A stretch of 64,000 nt of DNA from Symbiodinium natans (GCA_905221605.1 CAJNDS010000247.1:419138-483137), one strand, 5' to 3'. Counted from the first letter of the stretch, positions 45,153 through 54,252 are shown. Program-made: numbers and translations. Notes: a model not told the origin generated them from the letters alone.

Positions 45153-45405
45153 GTTGTTGACACGGGACACGGAACATCATGGAACAACCCTTTTCTCTGT
45201 CTCCGCCTGTGCAAAAGAAGCCCACTCCTCATGAACTTGTTGTAGCTGCCTCTCAAGCTGGACCGGATTGTTTTGTAAACCGCAAGGTCGCAAAGTGACC
45301 GAGATTGACTACGGGAAGCATGAACAAACTGTCAAGGAGCTTGACCGCCAAGAGCGAGAGCAAGAATACGCACGCTACTTTGCACAAATGTTCGCATAGC
45401 TGTAC
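45153..45405 (+). CDS. Candidate terminal coding segment with a frame conflict
   Basis: A good acceptor (TTTCTTTGGCAG) precedes 45153. Two frames look coding. Upstream, 'PVQKKPTPHELVVAASQAGP' leads to a stop at about 45299. Downstream, 'TEIDYGKHEQTVKELDRQER' continues to 'YARYFAQMFA' and a stop at about 45400. They differ by one base, so there is either a very short intron, an indel in a pseudogene, or a sequencing error. The downstream part is Glu/Lys/Arg-rich and helical. A second coding-like frame (45454-45870) separates it from the TPR exons. Confidence 0.35.
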
Positions 45406-45870
45406 GGATGGTTGGATGTTGGTTTGTTGGTGAATGGTTGGCACTAGTCAGGCTTGTCGGCCTTAGCTGCCATTTCTTCATTGCATTGTTCCTCAAGGCA
45501 TGCCTGTGTGCATGTTGTTTTTGATGTGGTGGGCCAAGGAAAGGCGACTGAAGCAGCCCAATGGTGCACATTGGACCATGAACATGGACCCAACTGCAAG
45601 AGGTGGGAGGGTAGGAGTAGAGAAATCTTTGTAGCCCAAACAGGCCGGGAGACTAAGTCACCAATTCATTCAATGCTGCCAGCTGCGCATGAACCTGGTA
45701 TGCGTTCCCATGGCAGGCCCCCAACGAGCTGCTCGCAGGACCACCAGAAGGAGTGGCAGCCGCCCGACCAGTTGGTTGAGTTTCAGAGGTGCGATAAGAT
45801 GGTCAGAACAAATCATCCTGAAATGGAATTGAAGCTGCAAGCAGGAAACGTTTGGGAGTCTTCAAGTTAG

Positions 45871-45954
45871 GCGAACTGAGGATCTACGAGCGGAGCACCG
45901 AGGAGAAAATTGCAGCAGCTGAACGCTTCCGCCAAGAAGGCAACGAAGCATACA
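45871..45954 (+). CDS. TPR co-chaperone-like protein, exon 1 recognised
   Basis: Follows TTAG and reads 'ELRIYERSTEEKIAAAERF' then 'RQEGNEAY'. The EKIAAAERFRQEGNEAY pattern is the first helix of a TPR motif as found just before the TPR domain of FKBP/AIP-type co-chaperones. It ends at a GT donor (TACA|GTCCCT). The following 60-bp intron is a multiple of three without stops, so it could instead be a 20-residue insertion; splicing restores the expected TPR spacing. Upstream N-terminal exons, for example a peptidyl-prolyl isomerase domain, were not recognised. Confidence 0.75.
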
Positions 45955-46014
45955 GTCCCTCGACTTCAGTTTTGCGGGGCAGGCTGTGGATTCGCGTGGA
46001 CCATCTGAACCGAG

Positions 46015-46097
46015 GAAAGCGCAACTTTGGCCTGGCAGCTGTCCACTACCGCAAGGCCCTCCTACACTTCGACTACACTTTTGCAGAGACCGAGGAC
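46015..46097 (+). CDS. TPR protein, exon 2
   Basis: Reads 'RKRNFGLAAVHYRKALLHFD' then YTFAETE, completing TPR motif 1. The Asn-x-x-x-Ala-x-x-x-Tyr-x-x-Ala spacing matches the TPR consensus, and the pattern is close to the basic/aromatic groove helices of Hsp90/Hsp70-binding TPR clamps. The exact 3' end is uncertain. A GA donor at GAG|GACCGG (exon end 46094) is in phase with exon 3, and the frame stops at 46110. The next exon lies about 1 kb downstream, beyond an intron full of repeats. Confidence 0.75.
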
Positions 46098-46436
46098 CGG
46101 GGCGACCTGTGACGAATGTGGACTGGGAAGGTGCTCTTCTACTCCGTCCATTTTTTAGCCAGCCATTGAAGAGTAACGTGGCGCATACGCATGTTGTCTT
46201 CGATAGCTTGTTCTTTCGGTTTGCCTGTGTACTGGCTGCCGCTGCCATTGGAGAGGATGTCTAACTCCATTGACAACCTGTCATGACTGTAAGAACCAAG
46301 TCAAGCCATAGGCACCCTTGATAGAACTTGATTTTTGGGCAGGGGGTTGTTTTCGTTTTCAAACTGGGTGGTTTCCCGACCCCCATACATTGAAATGCCG
46401 GGGGCGCATTTTTGACATCTGAATGGCTTCACGGCC

Positions 46437-46574
46437 CCATAGATAGAATATGGGTGCGGGGGAGGGTTGTACATGCCATGCATTTTGATGCCTTCCGGGC
46501 GAGGTGCATTTTCAGAAGGATTGGCAGCTTGCTGGTAGTTGCACTTTCGCTTGCAACTCATCTTCTATCTATGG
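46437..46574. mobile_element. MITE-like cassette with 12-bp terminal inverted repeats
   Basis: CCATAGATAGAA at 46437-46448 and TTCTATCTATGG at 46563-46574 form perfect 12-bp inverted termini of a 138-bp segment inside the large intron of the TPR gene. No clear target duplication. The same terminal motif recurs as an inverted pair at 46859-46930. Confidence 0.5.
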
Positions 46575-46659
46575 TGTCCACCCTAATGCTGCCCAACTCG
46601 CCCCAGCCCGGTGGGGGGGGGGGGGGATGCACAAAAGGACCGATTTTACAAGCAAAGGT

Positions 46660-46806
46660 CCTTTTGGAAAGGCATCTTCAGGGGGGCTACCCAATGCTGG
46701 ACCCAACTCGCCTCGGTGCGGCCTGGAAGAAATTGGGTGGGGGGGGGGGAAATCATGGGGAATTCCGCGTAAGCCAAACGCTCCTTCTGGAAAGGCATCT
46801 TCAGGG
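46660..46806. repeat. Direct duplication of about 115 bp in the TPR intron
   Basis: CCTT(T/C)TGGAAAGGCATCTTCAGG occurs at about 46661 and 46782, and CCCAACTCGCC with a following G run occurs at about 46590 and 46703. This is a tandem-type duplication with G-run expansion. Confidence 0.75.
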
Positions 46807-46858
46807 TCTCACATAAGATGCAAATGATGGTACACAAGCTCTTTCGGCGGCCGAACTC

Positions 46859-46930
46859 ATAGATAGAATATCAGAATATTGCATATTCGAGGTATGGGTT
46901 TGGACATACCCAAGGTATATTCTATCTGTG
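46859..46930. repeat. Second inverted pair of the ATAGATAGAATAT motif
   Basis: ATAGATAGAATAT at 46859-46871 faces ATATTCTATCTGTG at about 46917-46930, giving a 72-bp stem-loop-like cassette in the same intron. A TA microsatellite follows at 46947-46969. Confidence 0.7.
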
Positions 46931-47150
46931 GCTTGAGGTTGGGGGGTATATATATATATATATATATATTTCGAAACCTCCGAGATTCTATCTCCTTGAG
47001 TCGTAGCCAAATGCTGCAGCACATCTGGTGCAGGAGTTGCAAAATCAGGCAGGAGGGACGTGAGTCAAACAGCCGTGAGAAGGGCCCAGGGCTGGAAGCA
47101 GTTTGTTGCTTTTGACCTCTGCGGAGGGCTTCATTTTTTTGACGATGCAG

Positions 47151-47207
47151 GTCGATGCTGTGAAGCTGCCATGTCTGCTGAACCTGGCAGCCTGCAAGTG
47201 CCAGCAG
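47151..47207 (+). CDS. TPR protein, exon 3
   Basis: Acceptor GATGCAG, then exactly 19 codons 'VDAVKLPCLLNLAACKCQQ', then a GC donor (CAG|GCGAGG). The Lys-Leu-Pro-Cys-Leu-x-Asn-x-Ala-x-Cys pattern is the classic helix A of the second TPR in FKBP/AIP-like co-chaperones, including the Asn that contacts the chaperone C-terminus in clamp-type TPRs. Phase 0 at both ends. Confidence 0.85.
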
Positions 47208-47340
47208 GCGAGGGCAAGAGCCGGCAACACAGTTTGAGAGGTGTGTGGAAGCGTGGCTTACTGGCGCATTACGGTACGGCGTGCCACAGGCAAGCACATG
47301 GTAAAGCTTACATTGTCCTGCGTCAGGGTGTGCCTCGCAG

Positions 47341-47400
47341 GAGGACTGGGACGAGGTGCTCACACAGTGTCGGCAGGCGCTCGAGATCAATCCTCGCGCC
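47341..47400 (+). CDS. TPR protein, exon 4
   Basis: Acceptor CTCGCAG, 20 codons 'EDWDEVLTQCRQALEINPRA', then a GC donor (GCC|GCGCAG). It completes TPR motif 2 (helix B, Ala-Leu-Glu-x-x-Pro turn). It joins exon 3 and exon 5 in phase 0. Confidence 0.85.
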
Positions 47401-47556
47401 GCGCAGCACAGATTTTAAAAGTTCCGAAATGTTCAGAGTTTTTGGAGTTTGTGGGAGGTTGTGAGACTTTGAGAGCCCGACTGACACGTGTCACAAGCAT
47501 TGTCCTTGCGACCTTGTGTTGAAAGTTGCAGGTTGAGTGGCATGAGCACACATGAG

Positions 47557-47622
47557 GCTGTCAAGGCGCATTACCGTGTCGGCCTTGCCTACTTGGCCAG
47601 AGACGAATTTGAGCTCGCAAAG
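47557..47622 (+). CDS. TPR protein, exon 5
   Basis: Acceptor CATGAG, 22 codons beginning 'AVKAHYRVGLAYLARDEFEL' and ending AK at a GC donor (AAG|GCCTGG). This is helix A of TPR motif 3, with the Lys-Ala-x-Tyr-Arg-x-Gly signature that supplies the Lys and Arg of carboxylate-clamp TPRs, consistent with Hsp70/Hsp90 C-terminus binding. Confidence 0.85.
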
Positions 47623-47736
47623 GCCTGGTTTGAAGGGCTGTTGCTTGTGGGAGGACGTGTGCCTTTCTATCGTGGATTCTGGGTCGCAATTGTAAGCAAG
47701 TCATGGCCATCTTGGCTGCGAAACCTCCGGTGTAAG

Positions 47737-47862
47737 GACGCGCTCACCAGTGCTCACGAGATCGAGCCCTCAAATGCTGACATTGTAGCTGCACTGAAGC
47801 AGCTGAAGAAGAACATGGAGGACTACAAGACACGTCGGCGCAACTTGACTCAAAGAGGGTAG
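47737..47862 (+). CDS. TPR protein, exon 6 and stop
   Basis: Acceptor TGTAAG, then 'DALTSAHEIEPSNADIVAAL' followed by KQLKKNMEDYKTRRRNLTQRG and a TAG at 47860. It completes TPR motif 3 and adds the extended C-terminal helix typical of TPR co-chaperones. The five exons after the first are phase-compatible and together with it give about 157 residues. The stop may be bypassed by a splice just before it, since charged frames continue at 47921 and 48258. Introns of 133, 156 and 114 bp are compact compared with the roughly 1-kb repeat-filled intron 2. Confidence 0.8.
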   Translation, partial: DALTSAHEIEPSNADIVAALKQLKKNMEDYKTRRRNLTQRG

Positions 47863-47920
47863 AACGCAGCCGCAGCACATTCTAACGTGTGTGATCTGGG
47901 CGACTCTCTGAATGTCCTAG

Positions 47921-47995
47921 GAGACGTGGCGAAAGAGATGCTTTCAGGCAAGGGCGATGAAGCTGCAGAATCTGCTGGAAAGCAGGCGCAAGTGT
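47921..47995 (+). CDS. Possible additional exon after the TPR gene
   Basis: Follows TCCTAG. Two frames are plausible: 'GDVAKEMLSGKGDEAAESAG' and 'ETWRKRCFQARAMKLQNLLE'. A GT donor-like CAA|GTGTTG lies at the end. It may extend the TPR gene if the TAG at 47860 is spliced out, or it may be chance. Confidence 0.3.
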
Positions 47996-48056
47996 TGAGT
48001 CAGGGTTCTCTTTTGAGACAGGCTCCCGTTTGAGTTTGGGTGTCCTCTAGGCAAGC

Positions 48057-48147
48057 TCGCACGCACGCACGCATGCACACGCACGCACGCACACACACGC
48101 GCACGCACACGCGCACGCACACGCACACGCACACACGCACACACACT
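48057..48147. repeat. ACGC/ACAC microsatellite
   Basis: About 90 bp of alternating ACGC and ACAC units. Confidence 0.95.
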
Positions 48148-48257
48148 GACTGTTGTCCATGTGCAGGGGTTTGCGAATGAGCCCTGACGCGAGTGTGGGT
48201 TCAAGTATGTCACAATATTTCACAGGACTTCTCAAAGTCCACAGAGCACCTTTGCAG

Positions 48258-48325
48258 GAGGAGGAGGAGGAGGAGCAGCTGCCAGAGCCGCCGACTCGCC
48301 TGGAAGCAGAGGAGGCGGGCTTTGG
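48258..48325 (+). CDS. Acidic exon with canonical splice sites
   Basis: Acceptor TTTGCAG and donor GGGTAAG bound 68 nt reading 'EEEEEEQLPEPPTRLEAEEA' then GFG. An acidic Glu run followed by a Pro-rich linker. The splice sites are among the best in the window. It could be the C-terminal exon of the TPR gene, in which acidic tails are common, or the first recognised exon of the next gene. Confidence 0.45.
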
Positions 48326-48721
48326 GTAAGATCAACTTTCAGTGACATCCCATGGTTCAACACATCTGCTCTTTCATCTTAATACTACCACACTATCTCA
48401 GCTTCGGCACCAACTCGAGTCACCAGTCGTCAGGGGGTGCAGGTTGCAGGGACAGAAGTGGAGACACCATGAGGAGCCCTCTTCTAGTCTTCAACTCTTG
48501 ATGGTCTAAGCCACATATCCTGTTGGATTGTCAGTGACGACCTCAGCATGTGAGACAGAACGCTCGCCCCGCTACTTTGATTGAGTCGGTTCGGAAAGAA
48601 ACAGCCAACGAGACGTGGGTGTAATTTTGAAATTGCTCGCGGGCTGTTGACTCACACTAGTGGATGCTGTTTGACATGACAATTGTTCAGACTTGCGCGT
48701 GCGCTGCTCACAAACATTCAT

Positions 48722-48887
48722 GAGCCCCGCGGGGAGGAGTCAAAGGGAGTGCCAAACGAAGCGCCATCGGAGGCTGTGCGTTGGCTGACATGTGGGATGA
48801 TGTGGGAGAGACATGGTTTAGCACCATCCGAGCACCGGTAGGGCTGGCGAGTGGGCACCCGATACCAGTCCAACACCTCAAAACCCG
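48722..48887 (+). CDS. Candidate exon ending at a canonical GT donor
   Basis: The plus frame reads 'GGCALADMWDDVGETWFSTI' and continues to 'GHPIPVQHLKTR', with a donor CCCG|GTAAGC at 48888. The 5' boundary is not clear. The opposite strand has a 253-codon open frame across 48708-49469 that is Pro/Arg-rich and looks like a shadow. No family is recognised. Confidence 0.35.
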
Positions 48888-49229
48888 GTAAGCAATCACC
48901 AGAAAGCTGATGCTAAGACTGCGGGTGGTTGTGGAATTCAGCCTTTCAGTTTCGCTGAAGTCATGGCCTCCTCCCCCCAATCCCCTAAACCTTTTGCACC
49001 TCAGGGAGGCTCTTTGCGCCGGCGCAAGGGCCGCTAGCTCAGCAGTGAGGTTTGCGACTGTCGTCCGGTGTCTTGGGGCGTTGTTGGGGGGCTGTCTAGG
49101 GTTTAGGCAGGGTAGCATGAGGCGAAGGATTGTTAATGCAAGCCTGGGGGGCGGTTTCTGCTTTTGGGTATTCTTTGCAACTACCTGTCGGGGCCAGGGT
49201 CGTGGCCGCTCGCCGAGGTGTCCCAGATA

Positions 49230-50700
49230 AATCCGAGGAAGGTGAGGAGGAGGAGGACGAGGAGGACGAGGCCGCTGTGTTGTGGGACCCTGCTCTTCGC
49301 TCTCCCTGTTGGTTGCCAGTTGGGGGCTTTGAGAGGTGCGGAAGCGCAAAAGTGCGCTGCAGTGCTTGCTGGTGGCGGCAGTGGGCAGGGGCCTCTTTTT
49401 TTGTCCAGGAGTTTTTGAGGAGCGGCTTTGAGGATCTTTCCAGGTCAAGGCTTTTGGAAACCACTGCACAGTTTGGGGATGTTTGGACTCCCGAGGTCTG
49501 GGTGCCCTTTCAGTGACCGCTCTCGCAGCAGCCTCAGCTCTTCGTTCTGGGACTTGATTGTAGTGTTCTGAGCAGGCGCGCCTCTTTGTGCCTTTGAGGC
49601 CGTATCGCTGAGCACCTGAGCCGAGAGAGGCATCTGTTCCGCCAGGGCAAGGCAGGTTTCACGATCCCATGCAAAGTGCTCCGGTGCAACATGCGCCGTA
49701 CGCCACTAGTCTGTGGACGAATTCGCCGCGCCTCGGCCTTCGTTCTTCAAGAACTAGGCTACATCGAGCTGTTTATGTTTGCCAGAGTCGGCAAGCGATG
49801 AAGCTTCAACGTATGCTCCGCTGGAGGCGGAAGGCTGATGCGAAGACCAGAAACTTCAGCCTCTGCCATTTGGAGCAGCCGCTGCGTCGAAGAACAAAAT
49901 TCAACATGGCATGCTCACAAAGCTGTAGCTTGGATGCTCAATGATGCTCAGCAGAAAAGCATCCAGGAGGCTTGGACAAGATTGTGGACCAGTGGACTTC
50001 GTGGTAGGCGGCTAAAGAGAGCTCCAAGCAGGCCGAACGCCTCCCTGTCCCTGGAGCTGGAAGGCCGCGACACCGGCTTTTGGTTGGCAATTCCATCGCC
50101 ATGGGGACGGCCAAAGCTTGGCCCCTGTGGGCACTGTGCCAGCCTATAGACTCAGTCCCAGCAGTCTGGCAGTAGATGTCAATCGAGAGAAGCTTCACGT
50201 GCAATGGCCATAGCCAGGCCGAACAGGCCGAACAACACGTCAGGGCGCATGGATTTCCTGCAGCAACACCATGCGAGGTTGCCTATCAGCTCTATATCCT
50301 ACATGCTTGGCTTAAGTCAAGGCACGTCTCTTGGGGGTGGGTGCAGATAGGCCGTGCCGCTTACAAGTTGCACAGGTCGATGCTTATGCTCTATGTGCGG
50401 GTGGGCCAAAGCTTTTGAGCAAATTCGTAGTCACAGGTTCACAGGTACGCTCGTGTTGGTAGTGACATGTAAATTCCCAGTGGCTCGGATCCGTTTCAAG
50501 CTGATCATAAAGCAATCCTTGGCTTGATTGAGTTTGAGCTCATGTCAGAAACCTTTCCAAATGTTTCAGAGATGGGTTTCAGGGTTTAGAGTTTCGGGTT
50601 TTGAGGGTTGAGCATGCGGGGAGTTCGGGATGGCGAAGAAGGTGGACAGGGTTGCCGGGCCCTGAAACTTTATTCGAGCTTCCCTGACAGCTGGACGCAG
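49230..50700. other. Stretch without a firm gene
   Basis: Contains a GAGGAGGACGAGG acidic run at 49236-49280 and several weak plus-strand frames, for example 'WMLNDAQQKSIQEAWTRLW' at about 49938-49995. Some may be exons, but boundaries cannot be set. Confidence 0.4.
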
Positions 50701-50705
50701 TTGAC

Positions 50706-50867
50706 ATGCGCGCTCGTTTGCTCAAGACCTCATTGGGCAAGTTCGCCAACATGCCTCAGCCAAGTTTCAGATGCGTTCAGAGCAGGGGCCTGAAGTTTTT
50801 CATTGAACCAAAACTGGTTAAACGCCCATCTGGCGGTCAGGGGCCTTTGCACCACGACAAAGCATAG
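50706..50867 (+). CDS. Short plus-strand frame, 53 codons, unrecognised
   Basis: ATG at 50706, stop TAG at 50865. Reads 'LLKTSLGKFANMPQPSFRCV' and 'GLKFFIEPKLVKRPSGGQG', basic and protein-like. An alternative frame over the same bases ('QDLIGQVRQHASAKFQMRSE') also looks coding, so assignment is uncertain. Confidence 0.25.
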   Translation: MRARLLKTSLGKFANMPQPSFRCVQSRGLKFFIEPKLVKRPSGGQGPLHHDKA

Positions 50868-50898
50868 TGTACTTTCACCACAACTTTTTTTTTCACAG

Positions 50899-50982
50899 CC
50901 AGCTTGTTTTTGGCCGGATGTGCTCGTCATGCGGGCACTCGCTTTGTTGGAAGAAGGGAGGCCCCGCAGCCGTAGCACCAAA
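50899..50982 (+). CDS. Candidate exon after a strong polypyrimidine tract
   Basis: Preceded by CTTTTTTTTTCACAG and reading 'PDVLVMRALALLEEGRPRSR' then STK, ending at a GC donor (ACCAAA|GCAAAG). A helical Leu-rich start followed by a basic stretch. No family is recognised. Confidence 0.4.
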
Positions 50983-51068
50983 GCAAAGGATGTTGCATGC
51001 CCATTCTTGCATTGATGGGTGTTGAGTGCAAAGCCCCTTCCTTAATGAAGACGTTTGTCCCAGCGCAG

Positions 51069-51167
51069 GCGGACCATCGAGGAGTCACGAGCTGCAGCGC
51101 GCGGCTGGCATGACAGGTCGGGGCCCTTGCAGCTGGTAGACCACGTGCCAGGACACGTTCGTTCCGT
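51069..51167 (+). CDS. Candidate exon with AG|G acceptor and GT donor
   Basis: The acceptor GCGCAG|G and the donor CCGT|GTAAGC enclose 99 nt reading 'RTIEESRAAARGWHDRSGPL' and 'QLVDHVPGHVRS'. Phase 2 entry. Charged, probably helical start. No domain is assigned. Confidence 0.45.
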
Positions 51168-51395
51168 GTAAGCTACGCGTGCCAGCGACATTCCAGAATG
51201 TTTTTGCTGCTCCCTAGTGCTTCAAAGCCCGGGGGAAGCTAGCCGGCGCTTCAAGCTGACTCGAGCTTGTTAAGGTGACATTTTCAGAAAATGCGTGCAT
51301 ACTCAGGAAGTGGCCTGATGGTGAAGTCCCGGACAAGATAAAAAAGCCGCAGCCTAAAGACTCAAATTGCATGGGCAATCGGTTTTTCTCATGGC

Positions 51396-51737
51396 GTGAT
51401 AGGACACGCGACAGTTAGAGTCACCTGCATGTCCTGCAATTTTGCTCCCTTCCTTGCTTACTGGCATGAGCAACATGCAGACGAGAGACGGCTCTTTGCG
51501 GGTTTTTGCGTGACCCAAGTCCTGAAGTTGATTGACTCATGCGACGCGAGACCATGCATCCTCAGTCTCAACACAACTTGTTTTGATGTCTTGGAGCCTG
51601 AGGATAGCAGGATGGAAGCGTGCCATGAAGGACTGGAATCATTGCCATTCTCCAGCGCCAGCGCGCCTCTCTCTCCGGGCGGCATCCGCAAGCTTCATTC
51701 AACTCGCATGGGGGGTCATGTGCGTGTTCATCCTTGA
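51396..51737 (+). CDS. Plus-strand frame of 113 codons, unrecognised
   Basis: Protein-like middle section 'LKLIDSCDARPCILSLNTTC' followed by 'DVLEPEDSRMEACHEGLESL'. Six Cys are spread without a known spacing. An overlapping frame on the same strand is less convincing. It could be an exon of the gene carrying the neighbouring exons. Confidence 0.3.
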   Translation: MIGHATVRVTCMSCNFAPFLAYWHEQHADERRLFAGFCVTQVLKLIDSCDARPCILSLNTTCFDVLEPEDSRMEACHEGLESLPFSSASAPLSPGGIRKLHSTRMGGHVRVHP

Positions 51738-52285
51738 TGTTCGCAGGACTTCATGAACCAAGATCCCAAGTTGAACGACCTGGTCGCCTTGCGGGGGCCC
51801 TTGCCTCCTCCCTGCGTGCCCCCATCGCGCCTCATGTTTGCTAGGCCCATCTGAGCTCTGTTCCGAAATCCTCATCCTGGCACATGGCGAGGTTCACGCA
51901 GAAGTTTGTGCAGCTCGGGCAGAGCCGGAACTTCACTCTCAGCACGTTGATGGAGCGCCAGAGTTCGCTTGAAGCCTTGTGTTGTGGACTTGGGGATGGA
52001 TTGGGATGGTTTCTTGGGAACCCCTTCTCTCACACCCCCCCACCCCCACCCCACCCCACCCCTCCCCCCCACCCCCGCCCCCCACCCCCCCAATTGGGAA
52101 CTTCTGCTTGTCCCGAATGTTCTGAGACTCAGAATGGCATCCCTCAGTTCCAGGACATGGCCTGGACCGTTCTGATCCTCACTTGGGAGGCATGTGCTCG
52201 TGGCTGCCCTAAATTAGGGTCACCTTTTTTCGGGTCCGTTTAAACAGGGCCCAATATAGGGACCTAAGTTTAGAGAACTGCTCAT

Positions 52286-52410
52286 ATGCTTGTTCGGAAC
52301 CAGAGCCTTTATTCTGCGGAGGCGGTGGTGAACGAGAAGCTCCCCGTCATGGATGAGGTTGAGCGAGGCTTCAAAGAGAAGTACGAGGACACACGGTCTG
52401 AGGCATCACA
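52286..52410 (+). CDS. Coiled-coil-like exon (AEAVVNEKL)
   Basis: The frame from ATG at 52286 reads 'SLYSAEAVVNEKLPVMDEVE' and 'RGFKEKYEDTRSEASQ'. The heptad-like spacing of Val/Leu/Met and high Glu/Lys content predict a coiled coil. The exon may start after CAG (52301-52303). The end lies near 52410, where the sequence turns non-coding. It is the first of the series of charged helical exons that runs to the end of the window. Confidence 0.5.
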
Positions 52411-52460
52411 GATTGTTAGTTTAAGCTGGCTACATCACGTACACAATCTTGGACTGGAGT

Positions 52461-52515
52461 CATGAACTGGAGGATCTGATGAAGACACTGATGGAATGCC
52501 GGAGGCACCGCAACG
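52461..52515 (+). CDS. Coiled-coil-like exon (ELEDLMKTL)
   Basis: Reads 'HELEDLMKTLMECRRHRN' and ends at a GT donor (CAACG|GTTGGT). The Leu/Met heptad pattern fits the previous exon. The 5' boundary is uncertain. Confidence 0.45.
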
Positions 52516-52767
52516 GTTGGTGAAGCTGTGCACGTTCATTGCAGAGAGGTGGCGGGAGGTGTTCAGAAGTGAAAATTCTAGCATGTGCTTTTATCCTTGT
52601 GGGCGAGACGCCCGATTCATTGTCGGACTGAGTGCGTGTCAGTGAGCTTTAAGATTTATGGAAAGATTGATGGCTATCCAGCTCAAAGCCTGGTGGGCAA
52701 ACAAAGCTGCCAGACTCTCTCAGGGTGATTTTAGGCTGTGAAGGACAAGCGCTAGTCACTAGGTGCC

Positions 52768-53421
52768 ATGGCCCTCTCTTTGCGATTCCTGTCTCAAGCC
52801 TCCAAGAACATCGTGGCTCATGCACCATCGCCCAAGGCTGTGCGCACTCCCATCACACCAAAGACTCCCAAGACGCCAAGATCACCCCAGTCGCCTTTGA
52901 GTCCTTTGACTACGGCATGCTCTGGGTTGAGCTTCTTCCCAGCTGAGGAGGTCAAGCGAGTTCCCAAGAGTGGCACGGCACGGCAGCGTTCCGTCCACTT
53001 CGCTGACTCGGAAAGCAAAACTACTTGGGTTGGCAATGCGACCAGCCTGCTCAGCACACAGAGGGTCGGGGCCCTCATGGGGAACTCATTGCTTGGCGGA
53101 TTCCAACCCCAGCTACGTGTCCAAGCTGCAAACACAACCCTGCCGGACAGCCTCAGCGAGGAGGATGCCATGACATTGGCTACGGCCACACGAGCAGCGG
53201 TGTTGGCGCGTCAGGCGCGACAGGAAGATCGCTGCGTGCCAACTCCGCGCGTCTCGCTGGAGCCGACCTTTCCGGTGCTGCTCGGCCGACAGCCCAAGGT
53301 AGGCCCACCCTTACGAAGTTTCCCGGTGGATGAAGAGTCCTGTGCGCATGCTGCACGCCAAGCTTTCCTGGAGCAGCAGGAGCGCAGGGCCAGCCGAGCA
53401 ATGGTGAACTTCGTAGTGTGA
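52768..53421 (+). CDS. Uncharacterised 217-residue Ser/Pro- and Ala-rich protein or exon
   Basis: ATG at 52768, stop TGA at 53419. Residues about 22-47 hold clustered proline-directed sites ('TPKTPKTPRSPQSPLSPLT'), candidate targets of CDK/MAPK-type kinases. Residues about 70-85 read 'RQRSVHFADSESKTTW', and the C-terminal third is Arg/Gln/Ala-rich and helical ('RQAFLEQQERRASRAMVNF'). No catalytic or membrane domain. The quality of the reading frame and lack of repeats support real coding sequence. It might be a long exon of the surrounding coiled-coil gene or an intronless gene; the ATG may be internal. Confidence 0.5.
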   Translation: MALSLRFLSQASKNIVAHAPSPKAVRTPITPKTPKTPRSPQSPLSPLTTACSGLSFFPAEEVKRVPKSGTARQRSVHFADSESKTTWVGNATSLLSTQRVGALMGNSLLGGFQPQLRVQAANTTLPDSLSEEDAMTLATATRAAVLARQARQEDRCVPTPRVSLEPTFPVLLGRQPKVGPPLRSFPVDEESCAHAARQAFLEQQERRASRAMVNFVV

Positions 53422-53429
53422 GTGAAGTG

Positions 53430-53985
53430 TTACACTGATCCCCAGAGCAGCTTGATGGGGCAAAGGCTGCGATTTAAAAACGGCTGTATCGCTGCTTGAT
53501 GCGTTCTGCGGTGAGGCGTTGTACAGACTCCTCAGAAGCGAAAGTGAGCCTCCAGAGCCATCCGCGCAGCAATAGGAATTTGCGTCTCAAGGCCTGAGGA
53601 ATTCTGAGGAGCATGGTCCGCGTGGTGTCAGAGTAGCTGCTGTTTCAATGCTACTCAGCAAGTGGTCCTACCTCCAAAGCCTCTCCACAGTCCCTGAGCC
53701 GAAGAAGTTGCATAGAGCTGAAGATCCGAGCTGGGGTGCAGAGCCACGTCCCAGCTCGTGGCTTCGGCCAGCCTCCCTGTTGCTTAGAAGCTTCTCGAAG
53801 TTGTTTCCCCCCCGAAGATGCTTCTGCCAGGAAAAGGGTGCCCACCAGCGTGCTGTTTCATACATATATATCTATATGTATGCATAAATAAATAAAACAA
53901 AATAAACAAATACAAATAAATAAATATATATATATATATAGCTTTATTCCAGCTCCGCTTGTTTTTGACCCTGCAGCCATGCACA
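53430..53985. other. Stretch without a firm gene; AT microsatellite at right
   Basis: Weak conflicting frames on both strands at 53650-53865, then an AT/AAAT-rich simple repeat. Confidence 0.5.
53862..53940. repeat. TATA/AAATA simple repeat
   Basis: TATATATC, then AAATAAATAAAACAAAATAA, then nine TA units. Confidence 0.9.
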
Positions 53986-53997
53986 AGACGTCTGCAG

Positions 53998-54045
53998 AGG
54001 CAGTACCTCTCAGAGGTCGCCGAGCTTCGGGAGCTCTGGGTTCAG
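53998..54045 (+). CDS. Coiled-coil exon (RQYLSEVAELREL)
   Basis: Acceptor GTCTGCAG followed by 'RQYLSEVAELRELWVQ'. A clear Leu/Val heptad. The 3' boundary is less certain because the frame remains open beyond it. Confidence 0.5.
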
Positions 54046-54188
54046 GGGGCCGCCCTCTGGGGGTTGCAGTCTGCTGTGTCATGTTATTTTGGAGCCACTC
54101 TGAGACCGCAAACCTTAACAACATGTCTGAGAGCGCTGCTGATCCTAAACCCTCCGGACCACCCACGGCTGTCCTAAATTTCCCCAAG

Positions 54189-54252
54189 CGGCAACCACCA
54201 GATGATGCTGAAGGACCGCATACGCAACGCCACACTGAGCCCCTCCATGCAG
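54189..54252 (+). CDS. Helical exon with GC donor (NHQMMLKDRIRN)
   Basis: Follows CCCCAAG and reads 'NHQMMLKDRIRNATLSPSMQ', ending at CAG|GCGCTG, a GC donor. Helix, then a Ser/Pro turn. Confidence 0.45.

Noticed and set aside
48708-49469. 253-codon minus-strand frame rich in Pro, Arg and Ser
   Set aside because: It is the antisense of G/A-rich and acidic coding-like plus-strand sequence with a clean GT donor at 48888.
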